Origin: Luteolibacter algae
Lineage (GTDB): Bacteria; Verrucomicrobiota; Verrucomicrobiia; Verrucomicrobiales; Akkermansiaceae
Assembly: GCF_042683045.1 (NCBI RefSeq)
Contig: NZ_JBHUIT010000031.1
Coordinates: forward strand, 248,001 to 312,000
Direction: 5' to 3'
DNA length: 64,000 bases
Part shown: positions 26,101 through 34,215 of the stretch, piece after piece
Numbering within the stretch: position 1 is the stretch's first letter
Layout: each line of letters starts with the position of its first letter
Made by a program: the position numbers and the translations under genes
Notes under the pieces: model-generated
Seen by the model: only the letters and a program-made list of their open reading frames with translations
The model's database searches: none
What the model was told of the DNA's origin: nothing

Positions 26101-28579
26101 GATTGCCGAAGGTTGTGTCGTATTCGTTTTGCTCCAACGTCCAAGTCAGGCCACCAGTTTCGTTCTCAACTCGACGCACAGTCTTGGAAGGTGAGCTGAT
26201 ATCGCCGGGGGCGTGGTTGCTGACTTGTCCGGGGTAATTGAACCAAACGCGACTTTCGGCTGGTTGCTTCATGCTTCCGAGCACACCGGTGATGGTGTTG
26301 TTGATGGCCAGCCAGTTGTAGACCACCGCCTTGTCATGTTTGCCGGGATGGTAGCGCATCTGCTGCTTGTCCCAGTAAAAGGTGTTGCGCCAGTTGAGGT
26401 CGTTGTTTTTTGGAAGAAAAGAAACGGTCTGGCCATCGACGCTTACCGATCCGGGAGCGAGAGTCTCATCGGATGAGGGATTGTATTGCGTGGTATCCGC
26501 GTCGAATTGCTCGACGCGTTCCTTATCGCCGTAGGGGTCGGTGACTTCGAGAAAGAGACCGTCGACGTTTCCGGTATTGTTGGGCACCGTGCCCCACTCC
26601 ACATCCCAAGTGCCGTAAGGTGTGGTGAAGGAATCGATCAGATCACCACTGGTATAGTTGAGTTCCGAGGTGATGTTCTCTGGATCGATAATCTGGAAGA
26701 GCTGTCCCGAGGTGGTGTATTTGAAGCGGGCGATTCGTCCGAAAGGATCAGTGACGGAGCGGATTTTCCGGGTATCGCCAGGAACATTGGCTCCAGCATC
26801 CGGGGTATACGAGATGGTCGTGGACTGACCGAGCGCATCGATAATCGCAGTAAGCCTGAGACTCGCATCGTATTGGAGTTGGATGGTGTTTCCCTGAGGA
26901 TCGGAGATGTGGGTGAGGAAGTAGCGGGTCGGGGCGGCAGAATCCGGCTGTGAGAAAATTCGCTTGGAGCCGTCGCTGTAGGTCAGGACATAGGCGGGGG
27001 CGATAGAGCCGGTTGTCACGTAGTCCAGACGGGGGCGGTTGGCGTAATCAGTTCCATAGGAGCCGGACTGGGTGTCGAAATCGTAGGAATAGTAGCTGCC
27101 GTTTCCGAACACCACCTGGGTGCTGGCAGCAGGCGTCCCCGATCCCGTCATATCGATGTAGCTGAGGTAATTGTAAGTCCAGCGTGGGCCGAAGTTGCCG
27201 TGATCCTGTATGTCGGCAATCACGCTGCTGCGTTGGTCGTAATTGAGCTGGAAATCAATGTCGGGACCGAACGGTGGGCTGTAGCTGATTGGCGTATCGA
27301 AAAGTTCGAGTCCCGGATTGAGGAAGCGGAAGCTGTAAGTGACCATGCCGCAGTCGTCTTTGTTGCCGCCTCCTCCACAGTCGTCCCCCTCGTCGTCGCG
27401 TCCGTGGGTGCAGTGACGCCCAAAAATGGTTTTCGCCTCTTCTTCATCGCCGACCGGAGAAAAACCCTGAGGAACGATGACCGAAGCCTCAACGGCGAAG
27501 TAACCGCTTGACTGCTTTTCGAGGGCATCCAGCGAAACCCAGGTGTTCACCTTCATGTGCTCATCTTTGACGCGATAGAGATTGCCCTTGCGCTCGGTGA
27601 TGGCGGAGTAGTGATTGAAATTCCAATGGATCACAGACGGCACGGGGATGCCCTTGGAGTCCCCACGTCGGTAGAGCTTGAGGTTGCCACCAGCTTCATG
27701 GCTGTGGGCTTTCAGTTCGTAGAGTGAAAGACCGTTGGCAATGAACTCACGTTTCTCCTCTTCATCGTGCACGTCAGGGAAAATGGGACGGTGACCCAGG
27801 GGAACACACACTTTGTTGAGAGCCGTGAAGCCACAAAACACATTTTGTTCCGGCTGATTCTCGAAAAACCAGAGCGATTCCTTCGCCTTGAGCAGAGCCT
27901 CGGCGGCAGTGCCTCCAAGCTTGCGTTTTTCACCTTCCGCGATGAGTTCGCGAAGGGCATCGGTTTGTCCAAGTTGCCCAAGCTTCCGAACGAGTTCGGC
28001 GTAAGCCTTTTCCGCCATGCGTTTTCCACTGGCGTTTTCGTGTTCTTTGCCGGTTCTCCATGCGGAGCGAAGGGTATCGAGAGCATCGGTGAAGTAGCCG
28101 TGTTTCCATTCGATTTCCGCTTTTTCCAAAAGCAAGCTCACGGAAAACGCGGAATCGGGATTGTCTTCGAGAAATCTCCCGAGCCGCCGAATGTTGGCCG
28201 AGTCCTGATGTCCACCTTTGCTCACAAACTCTCGCATCAGAGCCGCAAGTGCCTGACGTTCCGGGGCACTGGCTTCACCAGATGAAGCCCGCAGCGGCTG
28301 GCGAAACACCCTGGCAGATTTGAGACTGGCCATGTCCGGTTTCTCGGCGAGTTTCACAGAGATGTCAGGCCTCGAAGCACGTTTCCCACGTGCGGGAAAC
28401 TCAATGTGACGGGTATGCACGGCAGCGGCAGGTTTCCACGGCTTCTTGAAAGCATCCTTCTGAAGACGCGACTCTTCCGTTTCGTCAGCAATAGCGGCGG
28501 CCTGTCCAATGAGGGAAAACAGAGCAATAGCGGCAGCAAAGACCGGGGTGCTCCGGGTTCTGAAATTCATTTTAGTCAT
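23195..28579 (-). CDS. Large secreted YD-repeat (Rhs-like) protein with C39-like domain
   Basis: 1794 residues. Signal peptide about 1-30; helical region 100-235; a C39 peptidase-like segment with Cys249 in VFCGFTAL and His323 in NHYSAI; Cys/Gly/Asp-rich linker about 390-410; long YD-repeat core to the Rhs motif SRDPIGEAGGLNLYGYVGNN and YYDPHGL near residue 1649; then a 145-residue tip. The tip (DNA 23195-23640) is visibly more AT-rich than the core, a hallmark of exchangeable polymorphic-toxin tips. The core would form a shell that encloses the tip, and the C39-like domain might release it. Third gene of a four-gene operon starting at 32652. Tip activity is unknown. Confidence 0.85.
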   Translation of the reverse strand: MTKMNFRTRSTPVFAAAIALFSLIGQAAAIADETEESRLQKDAFKKPWKPAAAVHTRHIEFPARGKRASRPDISVKLAEKPDMASLKSARVFRQPLRASSGEASAPERQALAALMREFVSKGGHQDSANIRRLGRFLEDNPDSAFSVSLLLEKAEIEWKHGYFTDALDTLRSAWRTGKEHENASGKRMAEKAYAELVRKLGQLGQTDALRELIAEGEKRKLGGTAAEALLKAKESLWFFENQPEQNVFCGFTALNKVCVPLGHRPIFPDVHDEEEKREFIANGLSLYELKAHSHEAGGNLKLYRRGDSKGIPVPSVIHWNFNHYSAITERKGNLYRVKDEHMKVNTWVSLDALEKQSSGYFAVEASVIVPQGFSPVGDEEEAKTIFGRHCTHGRDDEGDDCGGGGNKDDCGMVTYSFRFLNPGLELFDTPISYSPPFGPDIDFQLNYDQRSSVIADIQDHGNFGPRWTYNYLSYIDMTGSGTPAASTQVVFGNGSYYSYDFDTQSGSYGTDYANRPRLDYVTTGSIAPAYVLTYSDGSKRIFSQPDSAAPTRYFLTHISDPQGNTIQLQYDASLRLTAIIDALGQSTTISYTPDAGANVPGDTRKIRSVTDPFGRIARFKYTTSGQLFQIIDPENITSELNYTSGDLIDSFTTPYGTWDVEWGTVPNNTGNVDGLFLEVTDPYGDKERVEQFDADTTQYNPSSDETLAPGSVSVDGQTVSFLPKNNDLNWRNTFYWDKQQMRYHPGKHDKAVVYNWLAINNTITGVLGSMKQPAESRVWFNYPGQVSNHAPGDISSPSKTVRRVENETGGLTWTLEQNEYDTTFGNLAKSIDALGREISYEYNPSGTVPGAVTGLDLTAIKVKTGPGIYETLASYSDFINHQPQTVTDASGIVTSYQYNAEGQVTRITTAKGGNTETTKLIYDENLDGTPDPRGYLIEIQQTDPLTPSAFVTIASFTHDTFGRVRTSTDAEGYTLTYDYDNFDRPTLITHPDGSTQQFNYKDLELEAAKDRNGDWSRFWYDANRKLVLQQDPAGNRTSYEWCRCGDIRKLIDAKGNVTHWKRDVRGRPYEKLYPDGRKTSFTYQPNSGNLETVTYANDQASGQPTIGYSYFIDGSMATVDHTDPATPDVSYQYNDPLARITAHLDQLGTTSYIYVPFTGSQNGAGALYEINGPWANDTIRHAYDWQGRMQSREILEDGTGNPIHSVAVQFDTLDRLSSETNNLGTFTYQYNAGNLTAKPDALQYPAATGITTAFDYYPVTGTANDARLKEIHTTANGGATLSKFNYGYDPAGQIKQWNQQQGTAIRNHAFAYDKASRLTDAIVADQNANVLKTWSWQYDPAGNRVRESIDTASTYSQFNNLNQLGQLGGSGSTLIEGTVDEPSTVKVNNQPAEVTSLPGGDFLFRKKIPLNQGNNTVTVEATDGNQNTATQSYNITVGGIQKTLEYDLNGNLRFEKDDQGTVLRKFQWDAKNRLLKIIDGTHTSEFEYDGLDRRIRIVEKDNGTETSHETYLWVGPQIAQKRDSAAATVQRNYFSDGFTEGANNYFYTKDHLGSIREVIASDGTTVEARYDYTPWGQVTRTSGTGVESDFLYTGHLHHAPSDLHLTLYRAYDPATGRWLSRDPIGEAGGLNLYGYVGNNPANYYDPHGLFLKEIGGGVISLGLGYATARLSGECYSAKDAAIDFASGALGLGAIKNAGRAYKAYKKYNKIQKKFVPELRGPGLAPDAIEEGAKALGKGAAGLGLLQLKDCPGNLKKGKDIGEDLLDNWKLDDADPPFADEFPFLEFPLPPGPYL

Positions 28580-28597
28580 GTAGGGTAAAGAAATTGC

Positions 28598-31500
28598 TTA
28601 GATCGGTGTTGCTTCCGGTGGCTTGCGCAGCGTGATCGAGGGCGCGGTAGTATCCTGTGGATCGTTGGAGATGTTCGTCATGGACGGGTCGTTCGGAAAC
28701 GCATCCAAGGAGTCATCGACACCATCGCCATCCGAGTCGGCGAGAAACGGATTGGTTCCATTGGCGATTTCATCGGCGTTGGAAACACCGTCGCCATCCA
28801 CGTCCATATCGGTTGGTGAGAAGCCAAGAACGAGGCCAATCGAGTCATCGAGGCCATCAAGGTTGTGATCGCCGTCCAAGCTGGAGAGATCGGCAACCGT
28901 CGGATCGGTTCCAAGGATGATTTCATCGCCGTCTGGCAAGCCGTCCCCATCGGTATCATTCATATGCGGATCGGTCTGGTTCTGGTATTCCTCCAGATTG
29001 GTAAGGCCATCCGAGTCGACATCCGCCGAGGGATCGGTGATTCCATGCCAGCTCTCCCATGAATCCGCAATGCCGTTGGCATTCGCATCGATCACTTCGT
29101 CTGCACCGATGTCTGGAAGACCGTCGTAACGGCCTTCGCCATCGAAGTCATACTTCGAGTATTCGCTCAAGCTCCCGGAGTTGAAAGCCGGAGAGCTGTG
29201 ATAGATGCCAAACCATGGAGTGAGTCCGACCTTGGAGCTTCCCTGATCCACTCCGTCGAGTAGCACATTCCCCGTGACCTCATCTCGTGTAATTGTTGAT
29301 GCGAGGACGACTGAGGAAGTATTCCCGGAAATCTCCACACCCGAATGATTCGGGTTCCATACCAACGAATTGACCAAACGGATATCGTTGTTGTTTGAGG
29401 AGCTGTGGATACCCGGGCCTTCGGCAGCGTTATTGTATGCCAAAGTGCAGGATACAAGAGTCAGGTCACCGCTGCCGACATAAATGGCTCCTCCTTGGTC
29501 ATTTGCGAAATTCTTTGTAAACAGGCACCCGACAACCCGGGGCTTGTTCCAACTGCTACTTTCCGAGACATACATACCCGCGCCATCATTGATCGTAGTG
29601 GTCGATCCGCCGTTGCAGATGGTGAAGCCCTCGATCACGCTTTCGCTGTAGAGGTCGACGACGCTGTCGCTCCGCCCCGTGCCGTCTATGACGGTGGCAC
29701 GGGCACCGTCGCGGGAAAACAGATAGACGCGCTCGCCAAGATAAATATCCTCGTTGTAAGTTCCGGGAAGAACCTCGATAATATCGAAGTCGTTGGCTGC
29801 GCTGAGTGCCGATTGTATGTTCGATTTCTCAAAAGCGGTGTTTGAAGTGCCATCGACACGAAAATAGTTCACCTCGCCGACATCCGCGTCAGGGCTCACT
29901 GTGTTCTGTGTTATTGAATACAGTGGGAAGGATTGAGGATCGGCCGGATCGGAGCCGTGGTGATATTCAAAGATATTAGGAAACCCGTCACCGTCGAAGT
30001 CAGCCGAAGCCTCGAAATTCCCAGGAGAACCACCGAAATTCGCTTGCTCCCAACGATCGTCCATCCGGTCGCCATCGGCATCGGGTGTCACATTGACCAG
30101 GACGGGCAACGAGTCGTTGGTCTGTCCGTTATCTAGAAAGACGCGGGCAAACACCTGATGTTCCCCTCCCGGAACGTTTGACCAATTGGACCTGTATTCA
30201 TCATTTGATGCGGTCGTATCCGTTCCGATGATCGTATCGCCGAAGCGAAACTCCACACGGTCGATGTCATCCGGCGTGTCGACAACCTTTGCCCGGAGGT
30301 AAGCGCCGGTCGAGGACAGGGTTTCGCCCTGCCAGAGCGTGTAGCCGGAGTTGGGCTCAGTTACTTTGGCGTATGGGATATTCACTTCGACAGGAACGTT
30401 CCAAGGCGAAGTGCCAGTGCCGCCGTGGGTGATGTCGATTGAGCCGGTGTAGGTTCCGGGGATGATGTTTCCTGCTTCGAAAGTTGCGGTGAGTTGCGTT
30501 GCCGCACCGTTTGGAGCACTGCCGCTGAGCGGCGACAGCGTGAAAAGCGTATTCGTCGGGTTGAATCGAATCGCGTAGCTGTTCTGGAGAGTGATCTGGT
30601 TCGCTACGTCTGTGTTGTAACGAAGCTGGATACCTTGGTTCCGGAAGACGTTTTGGATACCCACCGAGCATTCATCGAGATCACCATTCATCTGCTTGTA
30701 GTGGAACTCTACCGAACCATCCGCGTTGAGAACGATCTGGAAGGTGTTTGCGCCGCTTCCGTCGTCTTTGGCCACGGCCTCATACTGGACGATCAGTCGG
30801 GTGGCCTCCTCCTTGTAGTAAATATCACCTCCATCGCCAGTGTGAAGGTCGTCCCAAAAGGGAGCAATCACACCATAAGGGCTACCGTAATCAGGCAGCT
30901 CGTCATTGCTGCTGTCGTTGTATTCCTGCCTGAAGTTCAGATACCCGTTGGAAGAGACCCAGACCTCGCTGTGATCCCTGCCGTAATAGGGAAATACATA
31001 TTGCGACAAGGTGATTTTTTCTGAGTCGCTATCGACATCAGCGATGGCAGAGAGTGCGGTGCCGGTGGTGCTGATGTCCGTCCAAGTGTAGGAAGCTGTT
31101 CCAGTTAGCGAATCCTCCCATGAATAGCCCGCAGCCGTGTCACCGGCGATAGTGATGGAGTAGTTCGCCGCAGTGGCTGTCGGATTGTTCAGGTAGAGGC
31201 TGCGGATCTCCTGAGTGCCCCAATCCAGTGTCACTTCAAGCGGATTCGGAAACACCGCGATTTCCGAATCCCAGAAAAGCTCCCAGTCGTCAGGGATTCC
31301 GTTGGAATTCAAATCCGAAGCGGCAAACGGATCGCTCTCCTGAATCAACTCGTTCCAGTTGCTGATATTATCACCATCGAAATCATCGGCCATCGGATCG
31401 ACGGTTGGAACGTCGGTGTGTCTTAGGCGCAGGAAAAGCTTGTCGGCATTCGTGCTGAACCCCCATTGTACAACCCCTTCCTGACCAGCTTCAATGAGCG

Positions 31501-31711
31501 GCAGGTATTGCCAGGAAACCAAATCCTCCGATTGTTGGATGAAATACGTCCTGCCGGAACGTCCCCACCAGGAAAATGAGTAGGCATTCGCCGCAGGATC
31601 ATGGGTGAGCTGCGAACCCTCGTTGAGGTCGCTGGCAGTTTGTCCGTGAGCCATTCCCGCAAACATCGTGATGGCGAGCGTAATGGAAGTAAAATGTCTC
31701 ATGCAGATCAT
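28598..31711 (-). CDS. Secreted beta-helix protein with calcium-binding TSP3-like repeats
   Basis: 1037 residues: signal peptide (about 1-23), a segment typical of verrucomicrobial secreted proteins (SWWGRSGRTYFIQQSEDLVS), an EF/TSP3-like Asp-rich motif at 110-140, beta-sandwich regions, a right-handed beta-helix around 640-830 (VIEGFTICNGG and similar turns) and C-terminal TSP3-type repeats (NDTDGDGLPDGDE, DVDGDGVSNADE, DSDGDGVDDSLD) that bind calcium. Starts at ATG 31711 (31702 also possible), 20 bp after the preceding gene and 18 bp before the YD-repeat gene, so all are one operon. Probably a cell-surface or adhesive partner of the YD-repeat protein. Confidence 0.8.
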   Translation of the reverse strand: MICMRHFTSITLAITMFAGMAHGQTASDLNEGSQLTHDPAANAYSFSWWGRSGRTYFIQQSEDLVSWQYLPLIEAGQEGVVQWGFSTNADKLFLRLRHTDVPTVDPMADDFDGDNISNWNELIQESDPFAASDLNSNGIPDDWELFWDSEIAVFPNPLEVTLDWGTQEIRSLYLNNPTATAANYSITIAGDTAAGYSWEDSLTGTASYTWTDISTTGTALSAIADVDSDSEKITLSQYVFPYYGRDHSEVWVSSNGYLNFRQEYNDSSNDELPDYGSPYGVIAPFWDDLHTGDGGDIYYKEEATRLIVQYEAVAKDDGSGANTFQIVLNADGSVEFHYKQMNGDLDECSVGIQNVFRNQGIQLRYNTDVANQITLQNSYAIRFNPTNTLFTLSPLSGSAPNGAATQLTATFEAGNIIPGTYTGSIDITHGGTGTSPWNVPVEVNIPYAKVTEPNSGYTLWQGETLSSTGAYLRAKVVDTPDDIDRVEFRFGDTIIGTDTTASNDEYRSNWSNVPGGEHQVFARVFLDNGQTNDSLPVLVNVTPDADGDRMDDRWEQANFGGSPGNFEASADFDGDGFPNIFEYHHGSDPADPQSFPLYSITQNTVSPDADVGEVNYFRVDGTSNTAFEKSNIQSALSAANDFDIIEVLPGTYNEDIYLGERVYLFSRDGARATVIDGTGRSDSVVDLYSESVIEGFTICNGGSTTTINDGAGMYVSESSSWNKPRVVGCLFTKNFANDQGGAIYVGSGDLTLVSCTLAYNNAAEGPGIHSSSNNNDIRLVNSLVWNPNHSGVEISGNTSSVVLASTITRDEVTGNVLLDGVDQGSSKVGLTPWFGIYHSSPAFNSGSLSEYSKYDFDGEGRYDGLPDIGADEVIDANANGIADSWESWHGITDPSADVDSDGLTNLEEYQNQTDPHMNDTDGDGLPDGDEIILGTDPTVADLSSLDGDHNLDGLDDSIGLVLGFSPTDMDVDGDGVSNADEIANGTNPFLADSDGDGVDDSLDAFPNDPSMTNISNDPQDTTAPSITLRKPPEATPI

Positions 31712-31731
31712 CTTGCGGTCAATGGATTCGT

Positions 31732-32652
31732 TCAGCGCTCTCCCTGCTCCTGGTGGATACTGCCCCGTATTGGCCAGAAATTGATGATGGTATCTTTGGG
31801 TTTCTCGGGATTTGCCGCCTCGTAACGTTTGCGGGCGGCATTGAGAGCTTCCCTTCGTTGATACTCGGTTTTCAGTCTTTTCTCATTCGCCTGATAATAG
31901 GCGTGAAGTGCGCTGATCTGCCCGAAAACCTCGTCCCGCTCCACGATGGACGGATCATCGGAAACCACGGCATACTCGACCGACCCCGGTGTGAATTCAG
32001 GCATCTGTGGAATCTGCCTTTCGACGTAGCCTTCCAGATTCCGCTCCTTTGCAAAACGGTTGCGCTCGGCAAGCGCGTCAGTGCTCTCGTTTCCAATTCC
32101 CATGAAAAAGGAGTAATTGGTGTCATCAGTCTCAAAGCTTCCGAAGCCCCCCATAAAGTTGAAGTCAACATTGCTGTAGGCCAGAAAACGCTCGTCCCCG
32201 TGCCTCCATCGCAACTCGGTGAATTTTCGGTCGTAGACCGTGGCCGAAAGTGAGATAAACTTATATTCTTTGGACTCAGACTGGATAAACTGCTCGCGTA
32301 TCTCCTCAGGCTGACCGGCATCTTCTTCAACTGCGCCGTCTGCCGGAACGCTTTTCTCGGGCGGTGAGACACGGTTCATGATGATCTTTCGCTCACCCAG
32401 ATCCACCACCTTACGATCTATGACCTTGTAGTTCAACTGGCTGGTGAGTTGCTCAACGCGTTCTTCTTTTCGCTGCTCCATAGCCTCGAATTTCTGCTGA
32501 ACGAGCGCATCTGCCTGCGCGTCACTAAGCTCCCAGGACAAAGACTTCGCTTCACTCGACTCGACGACCTGCCGGGCGGATTCACTTTTCTCTTGGGAGA
32601 AAAGCGGGAGGCCGACCGCGAGCATGGGCAACGCGATGATGATCTTCTTCAT
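31732..32652 (-). CDS. Secreted coiled-coil-containing protein, first gene of YD-repeat operon
   Basis: 306 residues. Signal peptide about 1-19 (MKKIIIALPMLAVGLPLFS), charged helical part 40-75, a beta-rich middle (KFISLSATVYDRKFTELRW) and a helical Lys/Arg-rich C-terminus. No enzyme motif is seen. It starts the operon that continues with the beta-helix protein, the YD-repeat protein and the small membrane protein. The 134-bp gap upstream, up to the first inverted site of recombinase module 2, should contain the promoter. Confidence 0.7.
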   Translation of the reverse strand: MKKIIIALPMLAVGLPLFSQEKSESARQVVESSEAKSLSWELSDAQADALVQQKFEAMEQRKEERVEQLTSQLNYKVIDRKVVDLGERKIIMNRVSPPEKSVPADGAVEEDAGQPEEIREQFIQSESKEYKFISLSATVYDRKFTELRWRHGDERFLAYSNVDFNFMGGFGSFETDDTNYSFFMGIGNESTDALAERNRFAKERNLEGYVERQIPQMPEFTPGSVEYAVVSDDPSIVERDEVFGQISALHAYYQANEKRLKTEYQRREALNAARKRYEAANPEKPKDTIINFWPIRGSIHQEQGER

Positions 32653-32786
32653 GTGGTTTCGATTTTTTCGGAAATATTTTGGATGTCCATCTTCATTTCT
32701 GGAGACTTTGAAACAGTTTCGTCGCTGTCGCGTTCTATTCAGCGAAAACGGGCAGACAGTGACTTCTGGCGACCGCTCCTGTATGG

Positions 32787-32813
32787 TGAAACAGAATTAC
32801 ACATTCTGTTTCA
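32787..32813 (+). repeat. Recombination-site candidate, module 2 upstream copy
   Basis: 27 bp: arm TGAAACAGAAT, spacer TACAC, arm ATTCTGTTTCA. Arms are perfectly complementary. The reverse complement occurs exactly at 33442-33468. It ends 16 bp before the recombinase start. Confidence 0.75.
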
Positions 32814-32829
32814 ATGTTACGAGGTTTCA

Positions 32830-33399
32830 TTGTCCCTTTTCGACCGCGATGGTAAGCGCAAATACCTGAATCCAACGGAGCGTCTTCGCTTCTATCGGTC
32901 TGTCCGCAGAGCGGACTGTCCGATGGAAAGAGCCTTTTTCCTGACGCTCTTTTTCACGGGTTGCCGACTTTCGGAAGCCCTCAATCTTCGTGCGGAAGAC
33001 GTGGACTTTTCAGAGAAAGTTCTGATCTTCCGCACCCTCAAGCAACGACGCTCGATCAGGTATCGAGCTATTCAAATCCCAGAGGAGCTGCTGGAATCCT
33101 TCTCTGTGCTGTTCACAGGAGGCTGCTCCGAAAATGATCAGACCATCTGGTCTTGGTCGAGGACGACCGCATGGCGCAAAGTCGGCGCTCGGATGGAATC
33201 CGTGAAGCTGGACGGTGTGAAGGCGACCGCCAAAGGGCTGCGCCATGGGTTCGCCATCGCGAACATATCGGAAGGCGTTCCGATCACGACGGTGCAAAAG
33301 TGGATGGGACACAGCCAGCTCCGCACGACGAGCATCTACCTCGACTTCATTGGAGCCGATGAGCGCAAACTCGCTCGGAGGGCATGGCCGAAAAACTGA
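32830..33399 (+). CDS. Compact tyrosine recombinase, module 2
   Basis: 189 residues from a TTG start at 32830 with GAGG six bases upstream. This start lies 16 bp after the inverted site, matches the length of the module 1 paralogue and begins where homology begins; a longer frame with ATG 32683 would read through the site. Catalytic residues: Arg46 in TGCRLSEAL, Lys71, KGLRHG with Arg138, His161 in WMGHSQ and Tyr170 in TTSIYLDF. As in module 1, the first His of box II is Lys (Lys135) and the N-terminal core-binding domain is missing. Strand exchange at the flanking palindromes is the expected activity. Confidence 0.88.
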   Translation: MSLFDRDGKRKYLNPTERLRFYRSVRRADCPMERAFFLTLFFTGCRLSEALNLRAEDVDFSEKVLIFRTLKQRRSIRYRAIQIPEELLESFSVLFTGGCSENDQTIWSWSRTTAWRKVGARMESVKLDGVKATAKGLRHGFAIANISEGVPITTVQKWMGHSQLRTTSIYLDFIGADERKLARRAWPKN

Positions 33400-33441
33400 G
33401 TTCAGCCTTGCTGTTGGATCGCCATGGAGCTACTCAAGACG

Positions 33442-33468
33442 TGAAACAGAATGTGTAATTCTGTTTCA
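33442..33468 (-). repeat. Recombination-site candidate, module 2 downstream copy
   Basis: 27 bp: arm TGAAACAGAAT, spacer GTGTA, arm ATTCTGTTTCA; the exact reverse complement of 32787-32813. It lies 42 bp after the recombinase stop, the same distance as in module 1. Confidence 0.75.
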
Positions 33469-33517
33469 ACGGCAAAGCCTTTCCACCTTGCAGGTAATAA
33501 CGCTCGGAAAGCCTCTT

Positions 33518-33682
33518 TTATCCGAAAGCCCATTTTGGTTTCAGCGGCCCGAATGCGGGTGAAGGCGTTTCCACGACTTGCTGACTTTCGAGAAGGATCA
33601 GCAGAAACATGATCCAGAGAAACCACTCGTCTTCTTTTTTGCGTTCCGCTTCGCGGTTGAATCTGTGGTTCAGCTTCGTCAT
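33518..33682 (-). CDS. Very small single-helix membrane protein
   Basis: 54 residues with a strong ribosome binding site (AGGAGG five bases before ATG 33682). A charged start (Lys, Arg, Glu) is followed by the hydrophobic segment WFLWIMFLLILLES and a Pro-rich end. No family is recognized. The ribosome binding site and compact layout argue that it is real. It lies between recombinase module 2 and the mobilization genes. Confidence 0.55.
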   Translation of the reverse strand: MTKLNHRFNREAERKKEDEWFLWIMFLLILLESQQVVETPSPAFGPLKPKWAFG

Positions 33683-34215
33683 GCTATCCTCCTGTAATCG
33701 TTGTGTTCTTTCTTGCGTTAGACGCAGGCGAAAGAATCCAAGGCCGAGAAAGAAGGAACCCGCTTGCGGGGTCTAACATCGAGGTGCAGGGCTTGTCCCT
33801 TTCCTCTTGATCGGATTGGAAAAAATCGACTTGTGTGACGCATCGAACACATCTCATGGCGGATTGCCATTGGCGGGGTGTCCACGGTATTCCGAGTCGT
33901 GTGGTGTCGCTGAATGAAACGATACGGGTCGTAGTGTTATCCGGTGGTGCGGACAATTTATCAGCACGAGGGAGACGGACTTCCGAGAACAAGTGGCGCA
34001 TCCGTTAACCTTTTGTGAATCTTCTCGGGTTACGATGGCGCGAATTGGGAAGTCTCCCGGATGGGCGGATAGCGAGATGCGTTTATGTAAACAAAAACTG
34101 TCTCGGCAAGGGGGTGATAACCTCCCCCGTTGCATCCCCACGGTGGTCGCGTCGGCACATCGAGTGCCCTCCGCAACCCGCTCCCGCGAGGCTGATTTTT
34201 TGAAAGGACTATCTC
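33683..34215. other. Non-coding region upstream of mobilization genes, oriT candidate
   Basis: No convincing gene. The position directly upstream of mobC and the relaxase is where oriT usually lies. It contains a GGGGG/CCCCC hairpin near 34109-34129 and a GTTAACC motif at 34004-34010. No nic site could be recognized by eye. Confidence 0.35.

Larger units (their letters stand above)
32787..33468. mobile_element. Tyrosine recombinase module 2 (gene between perfect inverted sites)
   Basis: 682 bp from one 27-bp site to its exact reverse complement, containing only the recombinase gene 32830-33399. Layout matches module 1 at 20281-20980. The perfect identity of the sites points to a recent or active unit. 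Confidence 0.65.

Noticed and set aside
32449..32829. Upstream extension of recombinase 2 (ATG 32683 or earlier)
   Set aside because: Would translate through the palindromic site and overlap the divergent secreted-protein gene; the TTG with GAGG fits the paralogue length.
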